DNA from: Ferroglobus sp.
GTDB lineage: Archaea > Halobacteriota > Archaeoglobi > Archaeoglobales > Archaeoglobaceae
NCBI GenBank assembly: GCA_015523665.1
Contig: WAJX01000168.1
Location: forward strand, 1 to 10,534
DNA: 10,534 nucleotides
Direction of reading: 5' to 3'
Notes under the pieces: model-generated
Seen by the model: only the letters and a program-made list of their open reading frames with translations
The model's database searches: none
Told to the model about the DNA's origin: nothing
Made by a program: the position numbers and the translations under genes
Part shown: piece by piece, positions 1-5,566 of the stretch
Layout: each line of letters opens with the position of its first letter
Position numbering within the stretch: the first letter of the stretch is position 1

Positions 1-1990
1 GCATTCTGGCATTCATAGCGACTATTATCGTACTCAAACTCATCAAAGCTGCTCCGGCAGCTGGTGTTAGCAATATGTTTAGAGAATATGCAACTCCAGC
101 AGCAAGAGGGATCGCAAATGCATTATAACCAGTTGCCCACAATAAATTCTGAACCATCTTTTTAAAAGTCTTTTTTGAGAGCTCAAAGATACCTACAACA
201 TCTCTTGGATCGCTCCTAACAAGTATTATATCTGCGGTTTCAATAGCAACATCTGTACCAGCCCCGATTGCAATGCCAACGTCTGCTTGAGCCAAAGCTG
301 GAGCATCATTTATTCCATCTCCCACCATGGCCACAGCATACATCTTTTGCACATTTTTAATAACCTCAGCCTTTTCATGAGGTAAGACTTCTGCAAAAAA
401 ATCATCTAAACCTAATTCATCAGCAACCCATTTAGCTACAAGTTTGTTATCTCCAGTAAGCATCATACATTTAATTCCCATCTCTTTTAATTTCTCAATA
501 GCCACTTTTGATTCAGGCTTGATTCTATCAGCTAAAGCGATCACACCAATTAGCTCCGACTCTCTTAAAATATATACAACAGTCTTTCCTTGTTCAGCAA
601 GTTTTATAGCCCTATCATCGACTTCGATTTTAGCTTCTTTTAAATAGCCAGGACTTACAACTCTATAAACTATCCCATTAATAACCCCTTCCACACCCTT
701 TCCTGGAATGGCTTTAAAATCTCTCACATCATAAACCTCAACCCCTCTTTTCTTAGCCTCTTCTACTATACTTTTCCCTATAGGATGTTCAGAGTTGATC
801 TCAAGACTTGTAGCTATTTTTAAAACCTCATCTTCATTTTCATTCTCGTTAAATGCTATGATGTCTGTAACACCAAATTTTCCTTCTGTGAGAGTTCCAG
901 TCTTATCAAAGACAACTGCTTTAACGTCTTTGGCTCTTTCAAAAGCTTGCCTATCTCTTATCAATAATCCATTTTTTGCTGCTATGGATGTTGAAACAGC
1001 AACTACCAATGGGACTGCCAAACCCAGAGCATGAGGACAAGAGATCACCATAACCGTGACAGCTCTTTCAACAGCAAAGGCTAAACTCTCACCAAAAATT
1101 ATCCAAGCAATGAAAGTTATAGTTCCAACACTAAGAGCTATTATAGTTAAGTAGAATGCAGCTTTATTAGCTAAATCCTGAGTTTTTGACTTACTTTCTT
1201 GTGCTTGCTTGACAAGCTCAATTATTTGGTTTAAATACGTGTCCTTTCCTGTTCTCTTAACTTCTACAGTTAAAACACCATCCCCGTTGATCGAGCCACC
1301 TATAACTTCATTACCCTTCTTTTTTACAACTGGCTTACTTTCTCCAGTAATCATTGATTCATCAACATAACTCTCTCCTTCAACAACAACTCCATCAACC
1401 GGGATCTTCTCTCCAGGTTTAATTAGAACTCTATCTCCTATCTTGAGTTTATCCACGTGGATATCAATAATCTCCCCATTTTTTATCAAATGAGCTGTAG
1501 AAGGCATAATCTTAACGAGTTCCTCTAAGGCTCTTGAAGCCCCAAGGATTGATCGCATTTCGAGCCAATGCCCCAATAACATTATATCTATAAGCGTTGC
1601 AAGCTCCCAGAAAAAGACTTTTCCCTCAACTCCAAAAGTTACGGCCGAGCTGTAAGTATAAGCTGATGTTATCGCAACAGCTATGAGTGTCATCATTCCT
1701 GGAGATCGTTTCTTTGTTTCATCAATGAAACCCTTAAAAAATGGATAACCACCATAAAAATAGACAAAAGATGATAAAATGAATAATAGATAGATGTCCC
1801 CAAAAAATCTGAGATTGTATCCTAATATTGATTGAACTAATGGAGAGAGTAGTAGAATTGGTACTGTGATTACTATACATACATAAAAGCGTTTTTTATA
1901 ATCATGCATCATATGTTGGTGGGCAGTATGAGTTACAGTAGGCTTTTTATCATCTCTCTTATGCATAGCATGTTGATCCATTTCATCCAT
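1..1990 (-). CDS. copB: CopB-type copper-translocating P1B-ATPase (3' end cut by window edge)
   Basis: This is an ATP-driven heavy-metal exporter of the cytoplasmic membrane. About 663 residues are present; the reading frame is still open at base 1, just after a TM8-like stretch ending ...IVAMNARM, so only a few C-terminal residues should be missing. Visible motifs are TGES (215-218, actuator), CPH (318-320, metal site in TM6), DKTGT (phosphorylated Asp 362), the HP pair of the nucleotide domain (H402-P403) and GDGINDAP (from 557). CPH instead of CPC marks the CopB subgroup; the characterised Archaeoglobus CopB prefers Cu(II). There is no CxxC metal-binding domain. The N-terminus is instead rich in His (7, 10, 21, 24, 26, 29) and Met, as in CopB proteins. 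The start ATG is preceded by GGTGAG at about 6 nt. It lies 12 bp after the stop of the SHOCT gene, so the two are co-transcribed. Silver or another soft metal is a possible alternative substrate. Confidence 0.95.
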   Translation of the reverse strand, partial: MDEMDQHAMHKRDDKKPTVTHTAHQHMMHDYKKRFYVCIVITVPILLLSPLVQSILGYNLRFFGDIYLLFILSSFVYFYGGYPFFKGFIDETKKRSPGMMTLIAVAITSAYTYSSAVTFGVEGKVFFWELATLIDIMLLGHWLEMRSILGASRALEELVKIMPSTAHLIKNGEIIDIHVDKLKIGDRVLIKPGEKIPVDGVVVEGESYVDESMITGESKPVVKKKGNEVIGGSINGDGVLTVEVKRTGKDTYLNQIIELVKQAQESKSKTQDLANKAAFYLTIIALSVGTITFIAWIIFGESLAFAVERAVTVMVISCPHALGLAVPLVVAVSTSIAAKNGLLIRDRQAFERAKDVKAVVFDKTGTLTEGKFGVTDIIAFNENENEDEVLKIATSLEINSEHPIGKSIVEEAKKRGVEVYDVRDFKAIPGKGVEGVINGIVYRVVSPGYLKEAKIEVDDRAIKLAEQGKTVVYILRESELIGVIALADRIKPESKVAIEKLKEMGIKCMMLTGDNKLVAKWVADELGLDDFFAEVLPHEKAEVIKNVQKMYAVAMVGDGINDAPALAQADVGIAIGAGTDVAIETADIILVRSDPRDVVGIFELSKKTFKKMVQNLLWATGYNAFAIPLAAGVAYSLNILLTPAAGAALMSLSTIIVAMNARM

Positions 1991-2002
1991 ATATACTCAC
2001 CG

Positions 2003-2329
2003 CTATCCAAGCTCTCTCATCATTTTCTTGAACTCCTCTTCACTAATCTCTCCTCTAGCATACCTTTCTTTTAAAATTTCAATAGCTCTACTTTCTTTAT
2101 TTTTGTCGTTTTCTCTTTTAATCTCTTCTCTTAATATAACATAAAGAATGAGGAAAAGTATCCCTATCATTGGGAGTATAACCAAAATAAACCATAAAGC
2201 TCCATTCATTCCTCTCTTTTCTGCATCTTGATAGACTAGATAGCCTATTAGCAAGAAAATTACCCACCAAAATATCATTCCAAAACCAAACCATCCAAAA
2301 CCAAAAGGATACATGTGAAATCCGTCCAT
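2003..2329 (-). CDS. SHOCT-domain small membrane protein, first gene of the copB operon
   Basis: A 108-residue protein with an aromatic/Gly-rich N-terminus containing one His and several Met, two hydrophobic segments (about 14-33 and 44-65), a charged linker, and a C-terminal SHOCT (short C-terminal) domain at about 82-107 with the AIEILKERYARGEI signature. The first segment resembles the phospholipase_D-nuclease N-terminal type of two-TM module. SHOCT domains are thought to mediate oligomerisation or protein contacts, and no enzyme function is indicated. It has no ribosome binding site before its ATG, but a TATA box ends 23 bp upstream, so the mRNA is probably leaderless. It precedes copB by 12 bp and has a paralog on the opposite arm of the divergent region (3298-3591). 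A role as accessory or sensor subunit for copper export is an inference from position only. Confidence 0.85.
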   Translation of the reverse strand: MDGFHMYPFGFGWFGFGMIFWWVIFLLIGYLVYQDAEKRGMNGALWFILVILPMIGILFLILYVILREEIKRENDKNKESRAIEILKERYARGEISEEEFKKMMRELG

Positions 2330-2352
2330 AATATATTTTGTTTTACAATCAC

Positions 2353-2360
2353 TATATAAA
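2353..2360 (-). promoter_or_regulatory. TATA box of the SHOCT-copB operon (leaderless)
   Basis: Read on the minus strand the box is TTTATATA, preceded by an A-rich BRE-like stretch (CCAAAA). Its centre is about 27 bp from the ATG at 2329, which places the transcription start at the start codon. That agrees with the absence of a Shine-Dalgarno sequence. Confidence 0.6.
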
Positions 2361-2401
2361 TTTTGGCTATTCGATTAAAATTCTCTCAAAAATTATTGTT
2401 C

Positions 2402-2409
2402 GACGTTTC
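2402..2409 (-). promoter_or_regulatory. Inverted copy of the candidate operator core (GAAACGTC)
   Basis: On the minus strand this reads GAAACGTC, identical to the core of the repeat at 2611-2629. It lies about 42 bp upstream of the TATA box of the leftward operon. It could be a site for the same regulator that binds the two direct repeats. It is only 8 bp long, so chance cannot be excluded. Confidence 0.35.
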
Positions 2410-2580
2410 TATTTTATCTTTCTTTACATCAATTTTTATTAATTTTATCCAATCAACTTCTACTCAATCACCACCAATCACGTTACTTATGAGCAGATTC
2501 TAAGTTTCAAATCTTATAATTTTATGATCACTACTCTGGTTTTAAATTTTTAAGTAAAAAGGAATCAAACATCTGTTAGT

Positions 2581-2599
2581 AATATTCTAAAACGTTATA
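2581..2599 (+). repeat. Candidate operator, direct repeat copy 1
   Basis: AATATTCTAAAACGTTATA matches the copy at 2611-2629 in 16 of 19 positions. The two copies start exactly 30 bp apart, close to three helical turns, so bound proteins would sit on the same face of the DNA. This copy lies just upstream of the likely TATA box of the rightward operon. Confidence 0.45.
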
Positions 2600-2603
2600 G
2601 CTG

Positions 2604-2614
2604 TTATAAAAATA
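2604..2614 (+). promoter_or_regulatory. Likely TATA box of the Met/His-rich protein operon
   Basis: TTATAAAAATA is the best box-A match upstream of the gene at 2703. It would put transcription start near 2633 and give a leader of about 70 nt. It lies between the two 19-bp repeats and overlaps the first bases of the second. The leader length is unusual for an archaeon, so the true start could be further downstream. Confidence 0.4.
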
Positions 2615-2629
2615 TTTTGAAACGTCATA
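2611..2629 (+). repeat. Candidate operator, direct repeat copy 2
   Basis: AATATTTTGAAACGTCATA is the second copy of the 19-bp repeat, placed between the likely TATA box and the predicted transcription start. That is a typical position for an archaeal repressor site. No dyad symmetry is obvious within one unit, so the tandem pair may be the functional site. Confidence 0.45.
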
Positions 2630-2702
2630 TCCCTTTTCATACATACATTTTTACCCCCAAACTCTATTGCCTCTCAGCATAAGTTTAGGATTGGGTGATA
2701 TC

Positions 2703-3290
2703 ATGAGAGTGAAGATTGGAAAGCTCGGTTTGAGTATGGCCATAGGTATTGTATTAGTAGGAGCAATTTTCACAATAGCTTCTGCTCATGGACTTGCAAG
2801 AGAAGATATGAGAGATGTGTCAATGGTTATGCCAATAATGGGGCCAATGGGTCATGGAATCGGTGTAATTGGAATGCACGGTATGATGTATGATGACATG
2901 ATGGATGAAATGCATCAAGAATATAGATACAATGATAATAAAGATGAACACGTATATAATACATACAAAAGTGAAATGAGAGAAAGAACAGAAAGAAGTG
3001 AAATTGAAGTTAGTGGTAAAGTTGTGAAAGTCTACCCGATGTCAATAAAACTGGATAACAACTATTACATAAGACTTCCATGGTGGTCTATTGAGGAACT
3101 TAATATTCAAGAAGGGGACAGTATAAAAGCAAAAGGATATCAGTATGGAAAGCTAATAGTTCCAGTATATATAGAGATCAATGGGAATCCAATAGGAGAT
3201 GTTAATTCATCATTACCAATATGGATGCAATGGATGCATGGAGAAGATCTTGATGAAGAATATGGCTGGCACTGTCCAATGATGTGGTAG
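2703..3290 (+). CDS. Secreted Met/His-rich protein with an OB-like domain, probable metal-binding protein
   Basis: A 195-residue protein of no family I can name. Residues 1-28 form a clear signal peptide (positive MRVKIGK, hydrophobic core, AxA cleavage motif ASA at 26-28). Cleavage there would leave His29-Gly30 as the mature N-terminus. Residues 36-92 are Met/His/Asp-rich (for example MHGMMYDDMMDEMH). A beta-rich stretch at about 100-159 (EVSGKVVKVYP...GDSIKAKGY) looks like an OB-fold. The C-terminus carries WMQWMH and WHCPMMW. I count 17 Met, 7 His and 1 Cys after the cleavage site, a typical copper-ligand composition. The ATG at 2703 is chosen over a TTG at 2667 because GGGTGAT lies 5 nt before it and the signal peptide starts there. 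It is followed 7 bp later by a SHOCT gene. Copper binding outside the membrane is inferred. Confidence 0.85.
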   Translation: MRVKIGKLGLSMAIGIVLVGAIFTIASAHGLAREDMRDVSMVMPIMGPMGHGIGVIGMHGMMYDDMMDEMHQEYRYNDNKDEHVYNTYKSEMRERTERSEIEVSGKVVKVYPMSIKLDNNYYIRLPWWSIEELNIQEGDSIKAKGYQYGKLIVPVYIEINGNPIGDVNSSLPIWMQWMHGEDLDEEYGWHCPMMW

Positions 3291-3297
3291 GCTAGAG

Positions 3298-3591
3298 ATG
3301 ATGACATATTTTGATGGTGTATGTGGCATGATGGGATATGGACATGGATATGGAATGGGGATGGGGTATACAAACGATTATTGGTTTGGAATTGGGCTGG
3401 GGTTTCTATGGCAGATAATATGGGTAGTGATCATCTTAGTAGCAGTATACCTACTAATTAGTTCATTGGGAAAATCTAAATCTAAAACAAAACAAGAGAA
3501 TGGAGCTATAGAAATTCTCAAAGAAAGACTTGCAAGAGGAGAAATAGATTATGATGAGTATGTAAAAATCAGGAAAAACCTCAAGGAGTAA
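3298..3591 (+). CDS. SHOCT-domain small membrane protein with Gly/Met/His-rich N-terminus
   Basis: A 97-residue protein with a short N-terminal segment rich in Gly, Met, Tyr and His, including CGMMGYGHGYGMGMGY at 9-24. One membrane segment follows (about 34-55), then a Lys/Ser linker and a SHOCT domain at about 70-95 with the AIEILKERLARGEI signature. That signature is nearly identical to the one in the leftward SHOCT protein (2003-2329). The N-terminal Met/His/Cys cluster could bind copper at the outer face. The start is ATG 3298 or the adjacent ATG 3301; the upstream ribosome binding site is weak, so translation may be coupled to the preceding gene, whose stop is 7 bp away. The function of the SHOCT domain here is unknown. 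Confidence 0.85.
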   Translation: MMTYFDGVCGMMGYGHGYGMGMGYTNDYWFGIGLGFLWQIIWVVIILVAVYLLISSLGKSKSKTKQENGAIEILKERLARGEIDYDEYVKIRKNLKE

Positions 3592-3631
3592 GCTTGTGAT
3601 GACTCAATGTTTAATATTTAAATTGTTTATA

Positions 3632-3646
3632 TTATTTTTATAAAAA
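3632..3646 (+). terminator. Possible T-rich terminator of the Met/His-SHOCT operon
   Basis: A T-tract (ATTATTTTTA) about 40 bp after the SHOCT stop, followed by an A-tract so that TTTTTATAAAAA is palindromic. Archaeal termination often needs only U-runs, and AT-rich sequence makes this weak evidence. Confidence 0.3.
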
Positions 3647-3679
3647 ATTAAAATAATTAAAAAATAAATAAGGGTGATA

Positions 3680-3689
3680 GTGTTAACAC
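3680..3689. promoter_or_regulatory. 10-bp palindrome GTGTTAACAC before the methyltransferase gene
   Basis: A perfect GC-containing palindrome in an otherwise AT-only stretch, about 20 bp before the ATG. An A/T box at about 3658-3670 (AAAAATAAATA-like) would put transcription start near 3690, so the palindrome would overlap the start site. That is a usual place for a repressor operator. Outer GGGTG (3672-3676) and CACCC (3687-3691) can pair as well. Confidence 0.4.
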
Positions 3690-3710
3690 CCAATATAAGG
3701 TGGGTTATTG

Positions 3711-4340
3711 ATGAAAGTTGAGAATACATATTTAAAGAAAGGCGTAGATAAGAAAAAATACGATAGAGTGGCAGAGATCTATGATTTGTTTGAATTTCCA
3801 ATGGAGGTTTTAGCTTTTTCTGAATGGAGAAAGATGTTATTTAACAAAGTGAGTGGAAAGCTGATATTAGAAGTTGGGATTGGAACTGGAAAGAATATTC
3901 CATATCATAACGAAAACTTTATCGGGCTTGATATTAGTAGGAGAATGTTAGAAAGAGCTAATGAAAGGCTAAAGAAGACAAGAAAAAGAGCTGAGTTAAT
4001 TCAAGGAGACGTTGAGTTTTTACCATTTAAAGATAACACATTTGATGCTGTAGTATCGACTTATGTATTTTGTTCAGTAGAAGATCCTATTAGAGGTTTG
4101 AAGGAGGTTTATCGTGTTTTAAAACCGAATGGAAATGCATATTTCTTAGAGCATATGAGATGTGAAAATGAGATTGGAGGGAAAATACTCGATATTTTAA
4201 ACCCAGTTGTAAGTATTTTCGGCCCAGAAATTAATAGAAGAACTGTAGAAAATATTAAAAAAGTTGGTTTTAAAATTGTCGAAGAGAGATGGTTAATGAC
4301 ATCAATTTTTAGACTGATAGTTGCTACAAAATGCTCATAA
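3711..4340 (+). CDS. Class I SAM-dependent methyltransferase, METTL7/UbiE-like
   Basis: A 209-residue soluble methyltransferase with a Rossmann fold. SAM motif I is EVGIGTG (54-60), the acidic residue after beta2 is D74 (GLDIS), QGD at 98-100 is the adenine-contact region, FDAVVSTYVFCSVED (111-125) is motif IV, and VLKPNG (136-141) precedes beta5. The C-terminal half, with LEHMR and LNPVVSIFGPEINRRT, resembles the METTL7 branch more than true MenG/UbiE, to my recall. Human METTL7 proteins methylate thiols; a thiol or sulfide substrate here is speculative. A menaquinone methyltransferase is the main alternative, given the mqn genes further right. The ATG at 3711 has AGGTGGG 6 nt upstream and is preferred to the adjacent TTG at 3708. 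It has its own promoter region about 120 bp after the SHOCT gene. Confidence 0.85.
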   Translation: MKVENTYLKKGVDKKKYDRVAEIYDLFEFPMEVLAFSEWRKMLFNKVSGKLILEVGIGTGKNIPYHNENFIGLDISRRMLERANERLKKTRKRAELIQGDVEFLPFKDNTFDAVVSTYVFCSVEDPIRGLKEVYRVLKPNGNAYFLEHMRCENEIGGKILDILNPVVSIFGPEINRRTVENIKKVGFKIVEERWLMTSIFRLIVATKCS

Positions 4341-4386
4341 GTATTTATGATTGTATGATTGATAGATATTTATGATAGTGTGAAAT

Positions 4387-4432
4387 TTTAATAATTAATA
4401 AATATAATTAATAAATAATTAATAATTAATGA
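4387..4432. repeat. Low-complexity AATTAATAA repeats between convergent genes
   Basis: The gap between the methyltransferase stop and the cytochrome stop (4341-4442) is filled with imperfect AATTAATAA-type units. Both genes end here, so it may act as a bidirectional terminator zone. No strong hairpin or long T-run is present. Confidence 0.4.
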
Positions 4433-4442
4433 AAGTATAATA

Positions 4443-4916
4443 TCATAGTTGCTTTAAATATTCGATTAGATCATTAAGATCTTTTTCACTCATATGCCAT
4501 CTTGGCATACAATAGTCAAGCTTTTCTCCATCTTCATCAATACCGTTTGTGATTGCTCTTTTTATGTCCTCCTCGCTCATACCATGCTTTGTAAGAGTTG
4601 AATATCTTATATCTGGAGATTTAATATTACACATCATTGGATATATCCCTCCTCTTCCATCTACGCCATGACAACTAGCACACCCTCCACCATGCATATA
4701 CAACCATTGTGGGCCAGCAGTAAATGAAATTCTCTCACCATTCTCATTTATACCAGTCATAAATATCCGTTCACCATTTGATTTGTACTCAAAAGATGTT
4801 GGCATATAGGGACAACTCCCGAATATAGGATGAAACATCACATTTCCTATGCTTAATCCAATTACAAGCCCGACTAAAATAGCGACAATAATCACTATTA
4901 CATCTTTCCTTTCCAT
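4443..4916 (-). CDS. Membrane-anchored monoheme cytochrome c
   Basis: A 157-residue electron carrier. Residues 5-26 form an uncleaved signal anchor, so the haem domain faces outward. The single haem-binding motif is CASCH (79-83) in the context GGGCASCHGVDGRGG, and the distal ligand is probably Met137 in CMPRW near the C-terminus, the usual class I position. Between anchor and haem, two related segments of about 10 residues (SNGERIFMTG and ENGERISFTAG) repeat. Extra cysteines occur at 35, 96 and 136. The ATG at 4916 is chosen because a TATA box lies 32-39 bp upstream of it and GGTG precedes it. A longer frame from 4997 would start upstream of that promoter. It may take electrons from the menaquinone chain or act in metal redox; neither is shown by the sequence. 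Confidence 0.88.
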   Translation of the reverse strand: MERKDVIVIIVAILVGLVIGLSIGNVMFHPIFGSCPYMPTSFEYKSNGERIFMTGINENGERISFTAGPQWLYMHGGGCASCHGVDGRGGIYPMMCNIKSPDIRYSTLTKHGMSEEDIKRAITNGIDEDGEKLDYCMPRWHMSEKDLNDLIEYLKQL

Positions 4917-4947
4917 CCTTAACACCAAATTTTGGTTTAATTTAAAC

Positions 4948-4955
4948 AATATAAA
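4948..4955 (-). promoter_or_regulatory. TATA box of the cytochrome c gene
   Basis: TTTATATT on the minus strand, centred about 35 bp before the ATG at 4916. The predicted transcript would begin near 4925 with a leader of roughly 10 nt carrying the GGTG ribosome binding site. This position decides between the ATG at 4916 and the upstream one at 4997. Confidence 0.5.
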
Positions 4956-5087
4956 TAAGTTTGCTGATCGTTTGTGTATGAAATAGTATACATACAATAT
5001 TTTATTATATATTTTAAATTTTTTAAATAATACAAATATAAATATATAAATATAAACTATTACTAACCAACTTTTCTTCTTTTTAAA

Positions 5088-5160
5088 CGCCCCCGCCGGG
5101 AATTGAACCCGGGTCGAGGGTTCCGGAGACCCTCAGGATTTCCAACTACCCTACGGGGGC
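5088..5160 (-). tRNA. tRNA-Arg (anticodon CCG)
   Basis: A complete 73-nt cloverleaf on the minus strand. The acceptor stem is GCCCCCG/CGGGGGC, followed by U8-A9. The D-arm is GGGT/TCCT, with two Watson-Crick pairs, a G-U pair and a U-U mismatch, and has A14, G18G19 and A20. The anticodon stem AGGGT/ACCCT encloses the loop CTCCGGA, with T33 followed by CCG. A 4-nt variable loop comes next, then the T-arm CCGGG-TTCAATT-CCCGG. Discriminator G73 and A20 agree with arginine identity. The anticodon stem can extend by a 26-44 G-C pair. CCA is not encoded and there is no intron. It reads codon CGG. No strong TATA box is visible immediately upstream. Confidence 0.95.
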
Positions 5161-5242
5161 TTAATACTCTTTGACCTATCAATTTGAGGTATTAACTATT
5201 TTCTGAATATCTGAATATTTGATTAAGATAACTTTTTATGTT

Positions 5243-5340
5243 TATTATGTCTATATAGCACATAAAGTCAATATATTATCTCCACTTGATTATAAATATA
5301 AAATAAATTTAAATAAATAATACATTTTATAGACATAATA
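5243..5340. repeat. 13-bp perfect inverted repeat with 72-bp spacer
   Basis: TATTATGTCTATA at 5243-5255 is the exact reverse complement of 5328-5340. The arms cannot be extended in either direction, and no target-site duplication flanks them. It could be a large stem-loop, a pair of protein sites, or chance in AT-rich DNA. Confidence 0.4.
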
Positions 5341-5383
5341 TATATAATAAACTAAAAGTTCTCAGTTTAAAATAGTAGAAAAC

Positions 5384-5401
5384 AAAGTGTTTAGACACTT
5401 T
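5384..5401. repeat. 7-bp stem-loop in the AT-rich gap
   Basis: AAAGTGT and ACACTTT pair around the 4-base loop TTAG. On the plus strand a short T-run (ATTTTT) follows at 5404, but no rightward gene ends here. On the minus strand it lies about 165 bp beyond mqnC. Its role is unknown. Confidence 0.35.
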
Positions 5402-5485
5402 AGAATTTTTAAATAAATTTTAAATTTTAATTTAGGCATATTTTAAAATTATACCATACCTGAACATTTCAATTTATTCTCATAA

Positions 5486-5509
5486 TAAAAATTCAAATAA
5501 AATAAAAAA
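5486..5509 (-). terminator. Likely T-tract terminator after mqnC
   Basis: Read on the minus strand, several T-runs (ATTTTTTATTTTATTT, then ATTTTTATT) occur 58-81 bp after the mqnC stop. Oligo-T tracts without hairpins are the usual archaeal terminators. The AT-rich background lowers certainty. Confidence 0.4.
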
Positions 5510-5566
5510 TATAATTAATAATATAAATTATAAATAAATAAAATTTATACATAATTTTTAACTTAA

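Larger units (their letters stand above)
2330..2702. other. Divergent regulatory region between the two metal-island operons
   Basis: There are 373 bases without a credible gene. The stretch is AT-rich and holds the leaderless promoter for the leftward SHOCT-copB operon, a likely TATA box for the rightward operon, two 19-bp direct repeats around that TATA box, and an inverted copy of the repeat core near 2402-2409. The middle (about 2420-2570) shows nothing I can assign apart from AT-rich tracts. Confidence 0.7.
5161..5566. other. AT-rich non-coding stretch between tRNA-Arg and mqnC
   Basis: About 400 bases with no credible reading frame and very few G or C. It holds a tandem 8-mer (TCTGAATA twice, from 5202), a 13-bp inverted repeat with arms at 5243-5255 and 5328-5340, a small hairpin at 5384-5401, and the T-rich (minus strand) 3' region of mqnC. 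I see no C/D-box motifs or second tRNA. Confidence 0.6.

Noticed and set aside
2667..2702. N-terminal extension of the Met/His-rich protein from a TTG codon.
   Set aside because: It would place 12 extra residues before a complete signal peptide, and the GGGTGAT ribosome binding site serves the ATG at 2703.
3140..3373. Minus-strand open frame rich in His and Cys.
   Set aside because: It is the antisense of the Met/His-rich and SHOCT genes; its His content mirrors their ATG/CAT-rich codons, and it has no ribosome binding site or family resemblance.
3604..3801. Minus-strand open frame over the methyltransferase start.
   Set aside because: It covers the promoter and first codons of a clear methyltransferase gene and reads as low-complexity Ile/Leu/Asn sequence typical of AT-rich DNA.
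4917..4997. N-terminal extension of the cytochrome from the ATG at 4997.
   Set aside because: The TATA box at 4948-4955 lies inside this stretch, and the positively charged start plus membrane anchor begin at the ATG at 4916.
5088..5160. Reading the tRNA anticodon as TCC (Gly).
   Set aside because: It would put C instead of the invariant T at position 33 and force a 9-base loop; the 7-base loop CTCCGGA gives CCG (Arg).
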